Notes: generated by a model not told the origin, from the sequence alone. Positions 26,530-35,390 are shown, counted from the stretch's first letter. The stretch: DNA of 64,000 nt from Thermopolyspora sp040678635 (GCF_040678635.1 NZ_JBFATZ010000004.1:1-64000), one strand, 5' to 3'. Translations and numbers: made by a program.

Positions 26530-27180
26530 TTGCGTCACCCGGGCCGCCGTCGCCACGATATTCGCTCCACGGACCCGACCACCGCCGCCCGGCGGACCGC
26601 CCCCACCCTGCATCGGCACAAACCCACCCTCGCCACGCAAGCACCTCACTCGACCGGCCAGGGCCGCCCCCGGACCGCCGCCACCATCGCGCCGGGCTGG
26701 GGACCGGCGTTAAATCACTCCACAGACCCACCGCCGCACGGCAAGGACCGCCCCCACCACACCCGGCACAAGCCCGGCCTCGCCGCACAAGCACCTCACG
26801 CGACCGGCCAGGGCCGCCTCCGGACCGCCGCCACGATCGCGCCGGGCTGGAAGCGGTTAACCACTCCACAGACCCACCACCACCGCACGGCAAGGACCAC
26901 CCCCACCACACACGGCACAACCCCGGCCTCGCCGCACAAGCACCTCACGCGACCGGCCAGGGCCGCCCCCGGACCGCCGCCACGATCGCGCCGGGCTGGA
27001 AGCGGTCCACCACTCCACAGACCCACCACCACCGCACGGCAACGACCACCCCCACCACACACGGCACAACCCCGGCCTCGCCGCACAAGCACGTCACGCG
27101 ACCGGCCAGCGCCGCCTCGCACGGACCGCCGCCACGACAGTCACTCCACGGACCCGACCACCGCCGCACGGCGAGGGCCG
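26530..27180. repeat. Array of about four to five 149-bp tandem repeats between priA and the NuoF-like gene
   Basis: The anchor CAAGCACCTCACGCGACCGG occurs, with one or two changes, at 26638, 26788, 26937 and 27086, giving a period of 149-150 bp. Partial units flank the array. Each unit contains GCGCCGGGCTGG, then CACTCCACAGACCCACC and a C/A-rich stretch. The period is not a multiple of three, and no frame has coding character, so the array is non-coding. It fills the whole gap between the starts or ends of two minus-strand genes; nothing else was seen there. Confidence 0.9.
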
Positions 27181-27315
27181 CGTCCGCCACACATGGCGCA
27201 GATTCGGTCCCGCCGTGTGAGCGCGTGACGCGAGCCGCGACCGCCGGCGCGGCGCGTCCGGGATTCGGCCCAGGCCGGTGGCGTCGGCCCGAGGGGAGGC
27301 TGGGCCGGGTCGGGG

Positions 27316-28797
27316 TCAGTGGCCGCCGCTGCGTTCGAGGCGGAGGGCCAGGGCGGGGCACATGGCGATGGCCTTTTCGGCGTCGCGCTCCAGGCGGGCC
27401 GGGAGGGGGGTGTTGGGGATGACCGGGAAGCCGTGGATGTCGAGGGTCACGTGGCCGGGGAGCAGGCCGGCGCATAGGCCGTGGCCGTCGCAGCGGCTCC
27501 AGTCGACGACGAGGCGGCCGATGCCGGGCTGGCTCGACTCCTCCATCGGGACCGGCAGCATGCCCTGGACCTTGCGGCCGCAGGTGCCGTTGAGCACGTG
27601 CGCGTTGACGTCCTCGCTGAAGGCGTCCAGGGACGACAGCACGAACCTGGACAGGCCGTCGGGGTGGGAGCAGGCGCCTCGGCCCTTCACCGCGCCGGCG
27701 GCGCGGCGTACGGTCTCCAGGGTGATCGAGCCGCCGCGGCCCTCGGCCAGGGCCTCCATGGCCTCGGCGAGGACGGGCAGGCCGAGCGCGCACGGGCCGC
27801 ACTGGCCCGCGGACTCGCCGGCCATGTAGCGGGTGACGCGGGCGGCCTCGCCGATCGGGCAGGTCGAGGAGCCGAGCGGGAGGATGATGCCGGCGCCGAG
27901 CTGGGTGCCGACCGGCTTCAGGCCGGCCCGCGACAGCTCCGCGCGCATGGCCGCCTCGCCGGAGATGAACTTGCCGTGGTAGCCGCCCACGACGACGCCG
28001 TCACCGGGGTCGGCGTCGCAGAGTTCGAGCACGACGCGCAGCGGGATGCCGGCGGGCGCCTCGACGACCGCCGGGGCCCTCGCCGAGCCCAGGACGGTGA
28101 GCAGGATCGTGCCGGGCTCGTCGGTGGTGCCCGCGGTGCGGTAGCCGTCGGCGCCGAGCGCCGCGAGCATGGCGAGCTGGGAGAAGGTCTCGGTGTTGGA
28201 CAGCAGCGTGGGCACGCCCGCGACGCCGCTCTCGCTGGCGCGGACCTTGCGCCCCGGCGGGATCGGCTTGAGGCCGTTGATGCCGCGCACCAGCGCGCCG
28301 CCCTCGCCGCTGACGAACCGCTCGGGCAGCCGTACCACGCGGGCCAGCCCGGTCAGGCCCCGCTCCGCGATCGCGCTGTCCACCGACACCTGGGCCTCGG
28401 CGTCGGTGACCCCGACGACGACCTCGCGCGCCCGCAGCGCGGTGGCGGCGAGCACGGCGCCGTCGAGCATGAGGTGGGGCGCCCGGGTGAGCAGCACCTT
28501 GTCCTTGAAGCTGCCGGGTTCGCCCTCGGTGCCGTTCACGACGACGACGACCTCGCTGCGCTTCTGGTTCGCCGACTCGGCGACGGCCATGATCTTTCTG
28601 GCGAAGGGGAATCCCGCGCCGCCGCGGCCGCGCAGGTCGCCCGCCTCGGCCAGCATGATCAGCTCGCCGAGGGACAGCAGGGGGATCTCGCCGTGCAACG
28701 CGCGGTGGGAGGGCCAGTCGAGGCGGCGTACGCGGTCCAGCCCTGCGGTCAGCCAGGCGGGTCCAATGTTGCGCACCTCGGGTAGGCCGGATCTCAT
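27316..28797 (-). CDS. NuoF-like flavoprotein fused to a C-terminal ferredoxin domain
   Basis: A 493-residue cytoplasmic redox protein. Residues 1-410 resemble the 51-kDa NADH-binding subunit of complex I: FMN/NADH site LRGRGGAGFPFARK and NGTEGEPGSFKDK, then VAGVPTLLSNTETF, and the iron-sulfur region SAGQCGPCALG with a later GACSHPDG. The first Cys of the usual SCGxCxPC motif is Ala, so the cluster may have an altered ligand set. The last 75 residues are a small ferredoxin (VDWSRCDGHGLCAGLLPG, closing CPALALRL) of the kind found with one 3Fe-4S or 4Fe-4S cluster. GAGGTG lies eight bases before the ATG. No NuoE or complex I genes are near; such proteins often accompany a ferric-reductase-like membrane protein, which is also absent. 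Confidence 0.85.
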   Translation of the reverse strand: MRSGLPEVRNIGPAWLTAGLDRVRRLDWPSHRALHGEIPLLSLGELIMLAEAGDLRGRGGAGFPFARKIMAVAESANQKRSEVVVVVNGTEGEPGSFKDKVLLTRAPHLMLDGAVLAATALRAREVVVGVTDAEAQVSVDSAIAERGLTGLARVVRLPERFVSGEGGALVRGINGLKPIPPGRKVRASESGVAGVPTLLSNTETFSQLAMLAALGADGYRTAGTTDEPGTILLTVLGSARAPAVVEAPAGIPLRVVLELCDADPGDGVVVGGYHGKFISGEAAMRAELSRAGLKPVGTQLGAGIILPLGSSTCPIGEAARVTRYMAGESAGQCGPCALGLPVLAEAMEALAEGRGGSITLETVRRAAGAVKGRGACSHPDGLSRFVLSSLDAFSEDVNAHVLNGTCGRKVQGMLPVPMEESSQPGIGRLVVDWSRCDGHGLCAGLLPGHVTLDIHGFPVIPNTPLPARLERDAEKAIAMCPALALRLERSGGH

Positions 28798-29741
28798 GTC
28801 GAACGCACCTCTCGACGGGCGGGTGTTGAGAACTGCTCGCTCATGGCGATCGTCACGGGGTCGTACGGGCCCACCCGCCGTACGTGACCGACCCCGGACC
28901 CGAGAACCCCGCGAACACCCCGTCGACTTCCCTGATCAATCGCATCACCTGGTTCCATCGGTCCGCGGTACCGTGCCGATTCGTTGGAGCGGTGCTGCGC
29001 CCGGGCCCAGCCTTTCGCTGCATACCGGGCGCGCATCGTCCAAAAGGTAACCCCTCTCCCTGTCTCATGAGTAACTTTTTCACCAAATGAGCAGAGGTTG
29101 TCCGGGACGGAAGTCACCCGCAGCTCACCAGGGGATCCGGGGACGGCCGCCGACGGCCGGCGTCCGGACCGGCCGGTCGCGTCGCCCTCCGGCGGAGCTC
29201 CGCTGGAGGGCGGCGCCGCCTCGGGTCGCTCAGCCGGGGTGCTCACCCGTATCGGAGCCGAGCGCGACCTCTCGCTCACCCGGCCGGCTGCGGGTCCTCG
29301 GACGGGTCCTCGGCATCCTCCGCGACCGCCGCCCACGCATGACCGAGCTTGCCGCGTTCCTTGGGGTTCCTCGGGGTTCCTTCGGGGTTCCTCGGCGTTC
29401 CTCGGCTTGGAGAATCGACCCTGTCCGGTCTGATCGACCGTGCCGAACGCCGAGGGCTGGTGGCCAGGGGGCCAGAACCCCCAGGACCGCCGCGCCGTTG
29501 ATGGGTTCCTCACCCGCGTCGGCCTGGAACCGGCGGAGCAGGCAGGTGTACGGCGAGGTCCGGCGCGCCCCGGCGCCCGCGATGGACCGGCTCGACCCCG
29601 GGAGCGCGACCGGCTCGTCCAGTTGCCGCACACCGTCCTGCACTCCCCAGCTGAGCCCGTCCCTTCCCAACGGTTCGCCCTGGGACCAGCGCTGGATCCG
29701 GGGTGATGGCGTTCGTCAGGCGGAGACGGCCTCTGCGGTGA
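28798..29741. other. Long intergenic stretch without a convincing gene
   Basis: About 940 bp upstream of the NuoF-like gene. A minus-strand frame (28794-29633) stays open and its stop overlaps the NuoF-like ATG as ATGA, but its translation is Arg/Pro/Ser noise with no domain; at most its last 16 codons (MSEQFSTPARREVRST) could be a coupled leader peptide. Around 29045-29090 the sequence is AT-rich and may hold the promoter. A GTTCCTCGG-type short tandem repeat spans about 29350-29405. Confidence 0.5.
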
Positions 29742-30824
29742 TCAGGACTTCCACTCGCCGGTCATCTCGACGTAGTTCTCGCCACGGACCTTCTTGCCCA
29801 TGTAATCACCGGTGAACGCGGCCGTGGCCTCCAGGTAGCCGCTTCCGTCGGGAGTCCCGATCTCCTGGTCCGGGTCCCCGGTGATCCGCACGTCGAGCTC
29901 GGAGCGCAGGGCGGGGATACGGATGCGCCAACGGGTGGGATACACCTGGCCGGTGGCCGGGCTCGTCCACTTCCTGGTGGCGCCCTGCGCGAGGGGCTCG
30001 ACGTCGACCACGTGGTAGGACCCGTCGGGATGCAGGACCGTCGCCCAGCTGTCCTTGGTCTTGGCGCCGACCGTGTCCCAGATGGCGACCTTGTCGCCGT
30101 TGGGCATGTCGAGGTTCATCCACGTCCACCGGACCAGGGACGTCGGCATCTCACCCCATTGCCTGTCCAGCCAGGAGGTGCCCGTGACCTTGTGCTTGGT
30201 GCCGTTGACGACGAGAGTTCCGGACGTCCGCATCTGCGGGAGCGCGAACTCGTAGTTCGGCACGCCATCGGCCAGGTTGAACAGGCCGGTCGACGCGTAG
30301 TTCATGGCGGGGCCGGTGGGTACCAGTTCGACGTCGAGGGATCCCCAGGGCGTCTCGACCTGCACCGACTGGCGGACCGAGTCCCCCGTCCAGGTCAGCC
30401 CCGGCGCCTTGATGTCGAGCTTGCCCTTGCTCCACCGATAGTCCTCCGGCTTGACCGGTGCGTCGTAGTCCTTGTACCAGCCGGTGGTCTTGTTCCTCAC
30501 CGCGAACGTCCAGCGGTACGCACCCTCGCCTCTGGCCGGGAGGACGCGCGTGTGGACCTGAAGACCGAACTCCTGACCGTTGGCCTTGAGCGCACTGGTG
30601 AAGTAGATCGAGTCGAACCAGGTCGGCTGGGGTCCGGGTGCGTGCCCTCCGAGGTCGGCCGCGGGATCGACCAGGCCCGGGATCCCCGAGGTGGCGGAGC
30701 GGGCGCCCGGTGCCGCGGACGGGACGGACGCCTGTGCCGAAGAGCCGACGAACGTGCCGAACGCGACGACCGATGCCGCGGTGACCAGGGTTGCCGCTCG
30801 GCGCTTGATCCGGATTGCGGGCAT
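29742..30824 (-). CDS. Secreted CrtC/AttH-like lipocalin-fold protein
   Basis: A 360-residue exported protein with a twin-basic signal peptide (residues 1-32, ending SSAQAS). The mature part resembles the CrtC-type double lipocalin family (COG5621), with TGTSWLDRQWGEMP and the C-terminal GYLEATAAFTGD and NYVEMTGEW. Members include carotenoid 1,2-hydratase and predicted secreted hydrolases; the Trp/Asp-rich WLDRQWG segment matches the presumed active face. No carotenoid genes are near, so hydratase activity is doubtful. AGGAGG lies six bases before the ATG. The promoter carries a perfect 13-bp inverted repeat, implying tight repressor control. Confidence 0.82.
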   Translation of the reverse strand: MPAIRIKRRAATLVTAASVVAFGTFVGSSAQASVPSAAPGARSATSGIPGLVDPAADLGGHAPGPQPTWFDSIYFTSALKANGQEFGLQVHTRVLPARGEGAYRWTFAVRNKTTGWYKDYDAPVKPEDYRWSKGKLDIKAPGLTWTGDSVRQSVQVETPWGSLDVELVPTGPAMNYASTGLFNLADGVPNYEFALPQMRTSGTLVVNGTKHKVTGTSWLDRQWGEMPTSLVRWTWMNLDMPNGDKVAIWDTVGAKTKDSWATVLHPDGSYHVVDVEPLAQGATRKWTSPATGQVYPTRWRIRIPALRSELDVRITGDPDQEIGTPDGSGYLEATAAFTGDYMGKKVRGENYVEMTGEWKS

Positions 30825-30926
30825 GAGAACTCCTCCTGAAGGTCAGGGAGTGGACGAGAACGTCTTTCGCCAACGCCGAACGGCAGCACGATCGATCACT
30901 ACGCACCGCCCTGGGCGGGCATTGGC

Positions 30927-30960
30927 TTGTATTACCAACCATACATTGTTGGTAATACAA
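30927..30960 (-). promoter_or_regulatory. Perfect palindromic operator over the promoter of the CrtC-like gene
   Basis: TTGTATTACCAAC and GTTGGTAATACAA form a perfect 13-bp inverted repeat with an 8-bp spacer, in strikingly AT-rich sequence. On the minus strand a promoter TTGATT (30960-30965), 16 bases, TATGGT (30938-30943) overlaps it, about 105 bp before the ATG. The geometry is that of a TetR- or GntR-like dimer repressor site. No repressor gene is visible nearby. Confidence 0.8.
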
Positions 30961-31114
30961 ATCAAGTCGAATGCCCGAGGACGGTGATCGGCGCGGTGCC
31001 GGCTTCGCCTCCCTCCCCGGTGACCAAGCGGTCAGGACGGCCGACCGCACGACAAAGGCCCGGCATGGTACGGGTGGGGGGCCGGTTCGCGTGTGCACGA
31101 CAATCCATGTGCGA

Positions 31115-31455
31115 ATCCAGGCGCGCGTCTCGCCGTGCGCCTGGGCGTACGGGAAGCCGAATGCGGCGAGCGCGGGGCCGCGCCACAGCCCGAGCGCCTC
31201 CTCCAGCAGGGCCAGGCGGTCGCCGGCGGCGACGCCGCGCTCGGCGGCGCGGGCGATCAGAGCGCCGAAGCGCGTCGCGTCCACGGCGTCGGGCGGCAGG
31301 TCGAGGAGGTAGCCGGGCGGGCGGGTGAGCACGCCGTCCGCGCCCAGCGCCTGGCGCAGGCGGGCCATGTAGGTCTGCAGGGCGTTGCGGGCGTCGCGGG
31401 GCGGTTCGTCGCCGAACACCTTCGCCAGTCCGCCGCAGGAACGGCATGGCATGGT
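31115..31455 (-). pseudogene. Remnant of a SARP/AfsR-type regulator (BTAD fragment)
   Basis: About 100 codons match the middle of a Streptomyces antibiotic regulatory protein. They cover the end of the winged-helix DNA-binding domain (GDEPPRDARNALQTYMARLR, then GYLLDLPPDAVDATRFGALI) and the start of the bacterial transcriptional activation domain (RLALLEEALGLWRGPALAAF). The N-terminal half of the DNA-binding domain is missing, and similarity fades after FPYAQAHGETR. The frame itself is open, but the fragment has no proper ends, so it is a gene relic. Nothing recognisable fills 30961-31114 or 31456-31925. Confidence 0.75.
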
Positions 31456-31925
31456 CGTCTCGTCGCGCTGCCGTGCCCTTGCCGATTGAGGCGCGGCGGT
31501 GACTTCCGCGTGTCGGTCGAGCCGAAGACCGACCAGGTGAAGGGCGGTCGCCAGGGTCCCCATCGACGCCGATGCGCGGCACGCCCGGCGGCATGCGGCA
31601 CGGACGGCCTCGCCCCGGGCGAGCGGCGGTTTGCGGCTCAGGCGACACGAACCGGCCGCCGGAGGGAGGAAATCGTCGCTTACGGGCCGACCCAGATGGG
31701 AAACCCCCGCCGAGCCCACCGAAGCGTCATCGGCCGGACCCCGGCGTCGGGAAGCGGTCGGCTGCGCCGAGGGCACGTGGACCGGGCCAAGCGGGCTGCG
31801 GCCCCGTTCATTCGCCCGGCGGCCGGTCGGCGGTCCGAGCCGCCGCCATCCATACATCCGACGGGTCGGGGGCGGGATGCCCACATCAGGGCGGGTCGCG
31901 ATACCCGCTGGACGTGGGTGCAAGG

Positions 31926-31950
31926 GGACCGGCCCGGGACGGGCCGGTCC
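31926..31950 (-). terminator. Hairpin terminator after metK
   Basis: GGACCGGCCC and GGGCCGGTCC form a perfect 10-bp stem with a 5-base loop, 22 bases beyond the metK stop. There is no U-tract. Confidence 0.75.
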
Positions 31951-31971
31951 GGTTGGCCGGAGAGGCGTCGT

Positions 31972-33165
31972 TCAGAGGCCCGCGGCCTGCTTCAACGCTT
32001 CGGCGCGGTCGGTGCGCTCCCAGGAGAAGTTGGGCTCCTCGCGGCCGAAGTGGCCGTAGGCGGCCGTCTGGGAGTAGATGGGGCGCAGCAGGTCGAGGTC
32101 GCGGATGATCGCGGCGGGGCGCAGGTCGAAGGTGGCGAGCACCGCGTCCTGGATGCGGTCGACGTCGATCTTCTCGGTGCCGAAGCACTCCACGAACAGG
32201 CCCACCGGCTTCGCCTTGCCGATGGCGTAGGCGACCTGGACCTCGCAGCGGTCGGCGAGGCCGGCGGCGACCACGTTCTTGGCCACCCAGCGCATCGCGT
32301 ACGCGGCCGAGCGGTCCACCTTGGAGGGGTCCTTGCCGGAGAAGGCGCCGCCGCCGTGCCGGGCCATGCCGCCGTAGGTGTCAATGATGATCTTGCGGCC
32401 GGTGAGGCCCGCGTCGCCCATCGGGCCGCCGATCTCGAAGCGGCCGGTGGGGTTGACCAGCAGCCGGTAGTTCGACACGTCGAGGTCGAGGTCGGCGAGC
32501 AGCGGCTCGACGACGTGCTCGCGGATGTCCGGGGTGAGCATCTCCCGCAGGTCGATCTCCGGGGCGTGCTGCGTGGAGACCACCACGGTGTCGAGGCGGA
32601 CCGGGCGGTCCCCGTCGTACTCGATCGTGACCTGGGTCTTGCCGTCCGGACGCAGGTAGGGGATGTTGCCGGTCTTACGGGCCTCGGACAGCCGGCGCGC
32701 CATGCGGTGCGCGAGCATGATCGGCAGCGGCATCAGCTCGGGGGTCTCCCGGCACGCGTACCCGAACATGAGGCCCTGGTCGCCGGCGCCCTGGCGGTCG
32801 AGCTCGTCGGCCCCCTCGCCCTCGCGGTGCTCGTAGGCGTCGTCCACGCCCTGGGCGATGTCCGGCGACTGGGCGCCGATGGACACCGACACGCCGCACG
32901 AGGCCCCGTCGAAGCCCTTGTGGGAGGCGTCGTAGCCGATCTCCAGGATCTTCTCCCGGATGACGCCGGGAATGTCGACGTACGTCTCCGTGGTCACCTC
33001 GCCCGCGACGTGGACCTGACCCGTGGTGATCATCGTCTCGACGGCGACCCGGCTCTTCGGGTCGTCCTTCAGCATGGCGTCGAGAATCGCGTCGCTGATC
33101 TGGTCGGCGATCTTGTCCGGGTGGCCTTCGGTCACCGACTCGGATGTGAACAGGCGGCGGGACAA
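31972..33165 (-). CDS. metK: S-adenosylmethionine synthetase
   Basis: It makes SAM from methionine and ATP. The 397-residue protein starts RLFTSESVTEGHPDKIADQ and has the GAGDQGLMFGYA loop and the P-loop-like GGGAFSGKDPSKVDRSAAY. The start is TTG at 33165, with GAGGAG eight bases upstream and no in-frame ATG or GTG at the conserved N-terminus. The 240-bp leader before it shows no SAM riboswitch I can recognise. It follows coaBC on the same strand. Confidence 0.96.
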   Translation of the reverse strand: MSRRLFTSESVTEGHPDKIADQISDAILDAMLKDDPKSRVAVETMITTGQVHVAGEVTTETYVDIPGVIREKILEIGYDASHKGFDGASCGVSVSIGAQSPDIAQGVDDAYEHREGEGADELDRQGAGDQGLMFGYACRETPELMPLPIMLAHRMARRLSEARKTGNIPYLRPDGKTQVTIEYDGDRPVRLDTVVVSTQHAPEIDLREMLTPDIREHVVEPLLADLDLDVSNYRLLVNPTGRFEIGGPMGDAGLTGRKIIIDTYGGMARHGGGAFSGKDPSKVDRSAAYAMRWVAKNVVAAGLADRCEVQVAYAIGKAKPVGLFVECFGTEKIDVDRIQDAVLATFDLRPAAIIRDLDLLRPIYSQTAAYGHFGREEPNFSWERTDRAEALKQAAGL

Positions 33166-33405
33166 CTCAGTGGCTCCTCATGCAGCGGCTGCTGACGGAT
33201 AGGGGGGCGTGCTGGCGCCGGTCGGCGGGCGAGTCGCCTGTCCGGGCGGGATTCACCGCCATTCCGCAGCGACCGTGCCCGGCTCGGCTGCCTCGTCCCG
33301 CGCTCATGGCGCTTCGCCGAGTCTAGCCTCACGTCCCGGCGCGCAGCGAAACAGCCACAATGAGAACCGTCTCAATTTCGGCTCACCGGGCCGGTAAACG
33401 ATCGG

Positions 33406-34956
33406 TCAGCCCCGCTCCGGCTCCGGCAATCGCGCGGCCACCAGGTCCCACACCACGGTGGCGAGAGCATGTTTGGGCCCTTTGGGAATTTCGACCGCGG
33501 AACCGTCGGCGCCGAGCACGACGGCGGCGTTGTCCGGGGTCCCGAACGCGAGATTCGCGCCGACCTGGTTGACCACCAGCAGGTCGCATCCCTTGCGGCG
33601 GAGTTTGGCGCGGCCGTTCGCGAGCACGTCGTCGGTCTCGGCGGCGAACCCCACGATCACCGGCGGCATGTTCTCGTCCCCGTCCCGGCGACGATCACAC
33701 AATTCAGCCAAGATGTCTGGATTTTTCACCAAATGAATGGGTTCGGGCTCGGCATCCGATTTCTTGATTTTCGACTCCGCCTGTACGGCGGGGCGGAAAT
33801 CGGCGACCGCCGCGGCCATGACGACCGCGTCCGCGTGCGTGGCGGCCTCAAGCACCGCCGCCCGCATGTCGAGCGCGGACTCCACGCGGATCACCTTCAC
33901 GCCCTCGGGATCGGCCAGCGCCACGTTCGCCGAGATCAGCGTGACCTCGGCCCCCCGCGCCGCCGCCGTCTCGGCCAGGGCGTAGCCCTGCAGCCCGGAG
34001 GAGCGGTTGCCGATGAAGCGCACCGGGTCGATGGCCTCCCGGGTCCCTCCCGCCGTGACCACCACACGCCGGGCCGCGAGGTCACCTCGGTCCGACACGC
34101 CCCGGCCCAAACCGCCGCTCGCCGGGTCCCCTCGGCCCGGAGCCACAGGACCGAGGTCGGCCTGGCCACCGGAAACCCCGGCATCGGAGGCATGAACCTC
34201 GGACACCCCGGCGTCGGAAGCAGGGACGCCGGAAACACCGGCGTCGGAAGCACGGGCATCGGCGACACCGGCGTCTGAGGCATGGACGCCGGAATCCCGT
34301 CCGCCGCGGGAACCGGCGTTCGAGGCCAGCACCTCGCGGCAGTACGCGAAGATGTCGGCCGGGTCGGGCAGGCGGCCGCGCCCGGTGTCGGCCCCGGTGA
34401 GCCTGCCCACGGCGGGGTCGAGCACGAGCGAACCGCGCTCGCGCAGGGTGGCGACGTTGGCGCGGGTGGCCGGGTGCTCCCACATCTCGGTGTGCATCGC
34501 CGGGGCGAACACGACCGGGCAGCGGGCGGTCAGCAGGGTTCCGGTGAGCAGGTCGCCGGCGAGGCCGTGGGCGGCCTTGGCGAGCAGGTCGGCGGTGGCC
34601 GGCGCGACCACCACCAGGTCGGCCTCCTGGCCGATGCGCACGTGCGGAACCTCGTGCACGTCGTCCCACACCTCGGCGGACACGGGGTGCCCGGACAGCG
34701 CGGCCCAGGTGGGCGCGCCGACGAAACGCAGCGCGTCGCGCGTCGGCACCACGCGCACGTCGTGGCCCGACTCGGTGAACAGCCGCAGCAGCTCGCACGC
34801 CTTGTAGGCGGCGATCCCGCCGCCGACGCCGAGAACGACCCGCGGCCGATCGGCGGCGGGCGACGAGCCCCCCGAGGAGCCCCGCGACGAACCCTGAGAC
34901 GAGCCCTGGGACGGACCCCGCGACGCGCCCGGAGACGGGGCACCGGGAGCGGTCAT
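33406..34956 (-). CDS. coaBC: Phosphopantothenoylcysteine decarboxylase / phosphopantothenate-cysteine ligase
   Basis: A 516-residue bifunctional CoA-biosynthesis enzyme. The N-terminal FMN-dependent CoaC half (about residues 38-215) starts VVLGVGGGIAAYKACELLR and has APAMHTEMWEHPAT, the actinobacterial form of the PAMN motif. The CoaB half (about 290-510) starts VVVTAGGTREAIDPVRFIGN and has the KIKK signature (ESKIKKSD). Between them lie about 75 residues containing four 10-residue repeats (ASDAGV...), from a 30-bp DNA repeat; typical enzymes have a short linker here. The N-terminal 37 residues are a Ser/Gly repeat tract. It stands 7 bp downstream of rpoZ. Confidence 0.95.
   Translation of the reverse strand: MTAPGAPSPGASRGPSQGSSQGSSRGSSGGSSPAADRPRVVLGVGGGIAAYKACELLRLFTESGHDVRVVPTRDALRFVGAPTWAALSGHPVSAEVWDDVHEVPHVRIGQEADLVVVAPATADLLAKAAHGLAGDLLTGTLLTARCPVVFAPAMHTEMWEHPATRANVATLRERGSLVLDPAVGRLTGADTGRGRLPDPADIFAYCREVLASNAGSRGGRDSGVHASDAGVADARASDAGVSGVPASDAGVSEVHASDAGVSGGQADLGPVAPGRGDPASGGLGRGVSDRGDLAARRVVVTAGGTREAIDPVRFIGNRSSGLQGYALAETAAARGAEVTLISANVALADPEGVKVIRVESALDMRAAVLEAATHADAVVMAAAVADFRPAVQAESKIKKSDAEPEPIHLVKNPDILAELCDRRRDGDENMPPVIVGFAAETDDVLANGRAKLRRKGCDLLVVNQVGANLAFGTPDNAAVVLGADGSAVEIPKGPKHALATVVWDLVAARLPEPERG
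34171..34290. repeat. 30-bp tandem repeat, four copies, inside coaBC
   Basis: Units at 34171, 34201, 34231 and 34261 share the core CCGGCGTCGGAAGCA and encode ASDAGV plus four variable residues. The unit keeps the frame, so the repeat lengthens the linker between the two catalytic halves without breaking the gene. Confidence 0.93.
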
Positions 34957-34963
34957 CGGAGGG

Positions 34964-35242
34964 TCAGCTTTCCACCGGCTCGGAGGTGAGCAGCCCTTCG
35001 GCGACCTCGCGCAGCGCGATGGACAGCGGCTTCTCCTGGGCGTGCGTCTCCACCAGGGGTCCCACGTACTCCAGCAGGCCCTCGCCGAGCTGCGAGTAGT
35101 AGGCGTTGATCTGGCGGGCGCGCTTCGCCCCCATGATCACCAGGCTGTACTTGCTGTCGACGACGTCGAGCAGCTGGTCGATCGGCGGGTTGGTGATGCC
35201 TTCGGCAACCGGGGCAGTACCTGGCACGTTGTCGTCCCCCAT
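34964..35242 (-). CDS. rpoZ: RNA polymerase omega subunit
   Basis: A small subunit that helps fold and assemble beta prime of RNA polymerase. The 92 residues include NPPIDQLLDVVDSKYSLVIM and AKRARQINAYY, the conserved RpoZ helices. It lies between gmk and coaBC in the standard actinobacterial order. Confidence 0.95.
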   Translation of the reverse strand: MGDDNVPGTAPVAEGITNPPIDQLLDVVDSKYSLVIMGAKRARQINAYYSQLGEGLLEYVGPLVETHAQEKPLSIALREVAEGLLTSEPVES

Positions 35243-35390
35243 GTCGGTGAGAGCTGTCGGGCGGGTCGCTCACGCCGCGGCGGACCTCCGTCCGGCGAAC
35301 CGGCTGCGGTCGTGCCAGAGGTGACCGATGGGTGCCGCCGGGCTTCGATCCCGCCGGGCGACCGCTCGCCGTACCCGGACGGCGAATCGA

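Noticed and set aside
23611..27180. Repeat arrays considered as CRISPR
   Set aside because: Units of 90 and 149 bp repeat as wholes without unique spacers, and there are no cas genes.
28794..29633. A minus-strand frame whose stop overlaps the NuoF-like ATG as ATGA
   Set aside because: The overlap looks like coupling, but the 279-residue product has random composition and no domain; only the last 16 codons could be a leader peptide.
30151..31923. A 590-codon minus-strand frame through the CrtC-like promoter and SARP relic
   Set aside because: It joins unrelated pieces: the SARP fragment in the middle and a shifted frame of the CrtC-like gene at its end. The operator and promoter inside it argue against one gene.
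33166..33360. Possible SAM-sensing riboswitch in the metK leader
   Set aside because: The GC-rich leader can fold, but none of the conserved SAM-I, SAM-II, SAM-IV or SAH motifs could be matched.
29075..33736. Shared TTTTTCACCAAATGA sequence at 29076-29090 and 33722-33736
   Set aside because: The second copy lies inside coding sequence of coaBC (HLVKNPD region); a 15-base match without context is probably chance.
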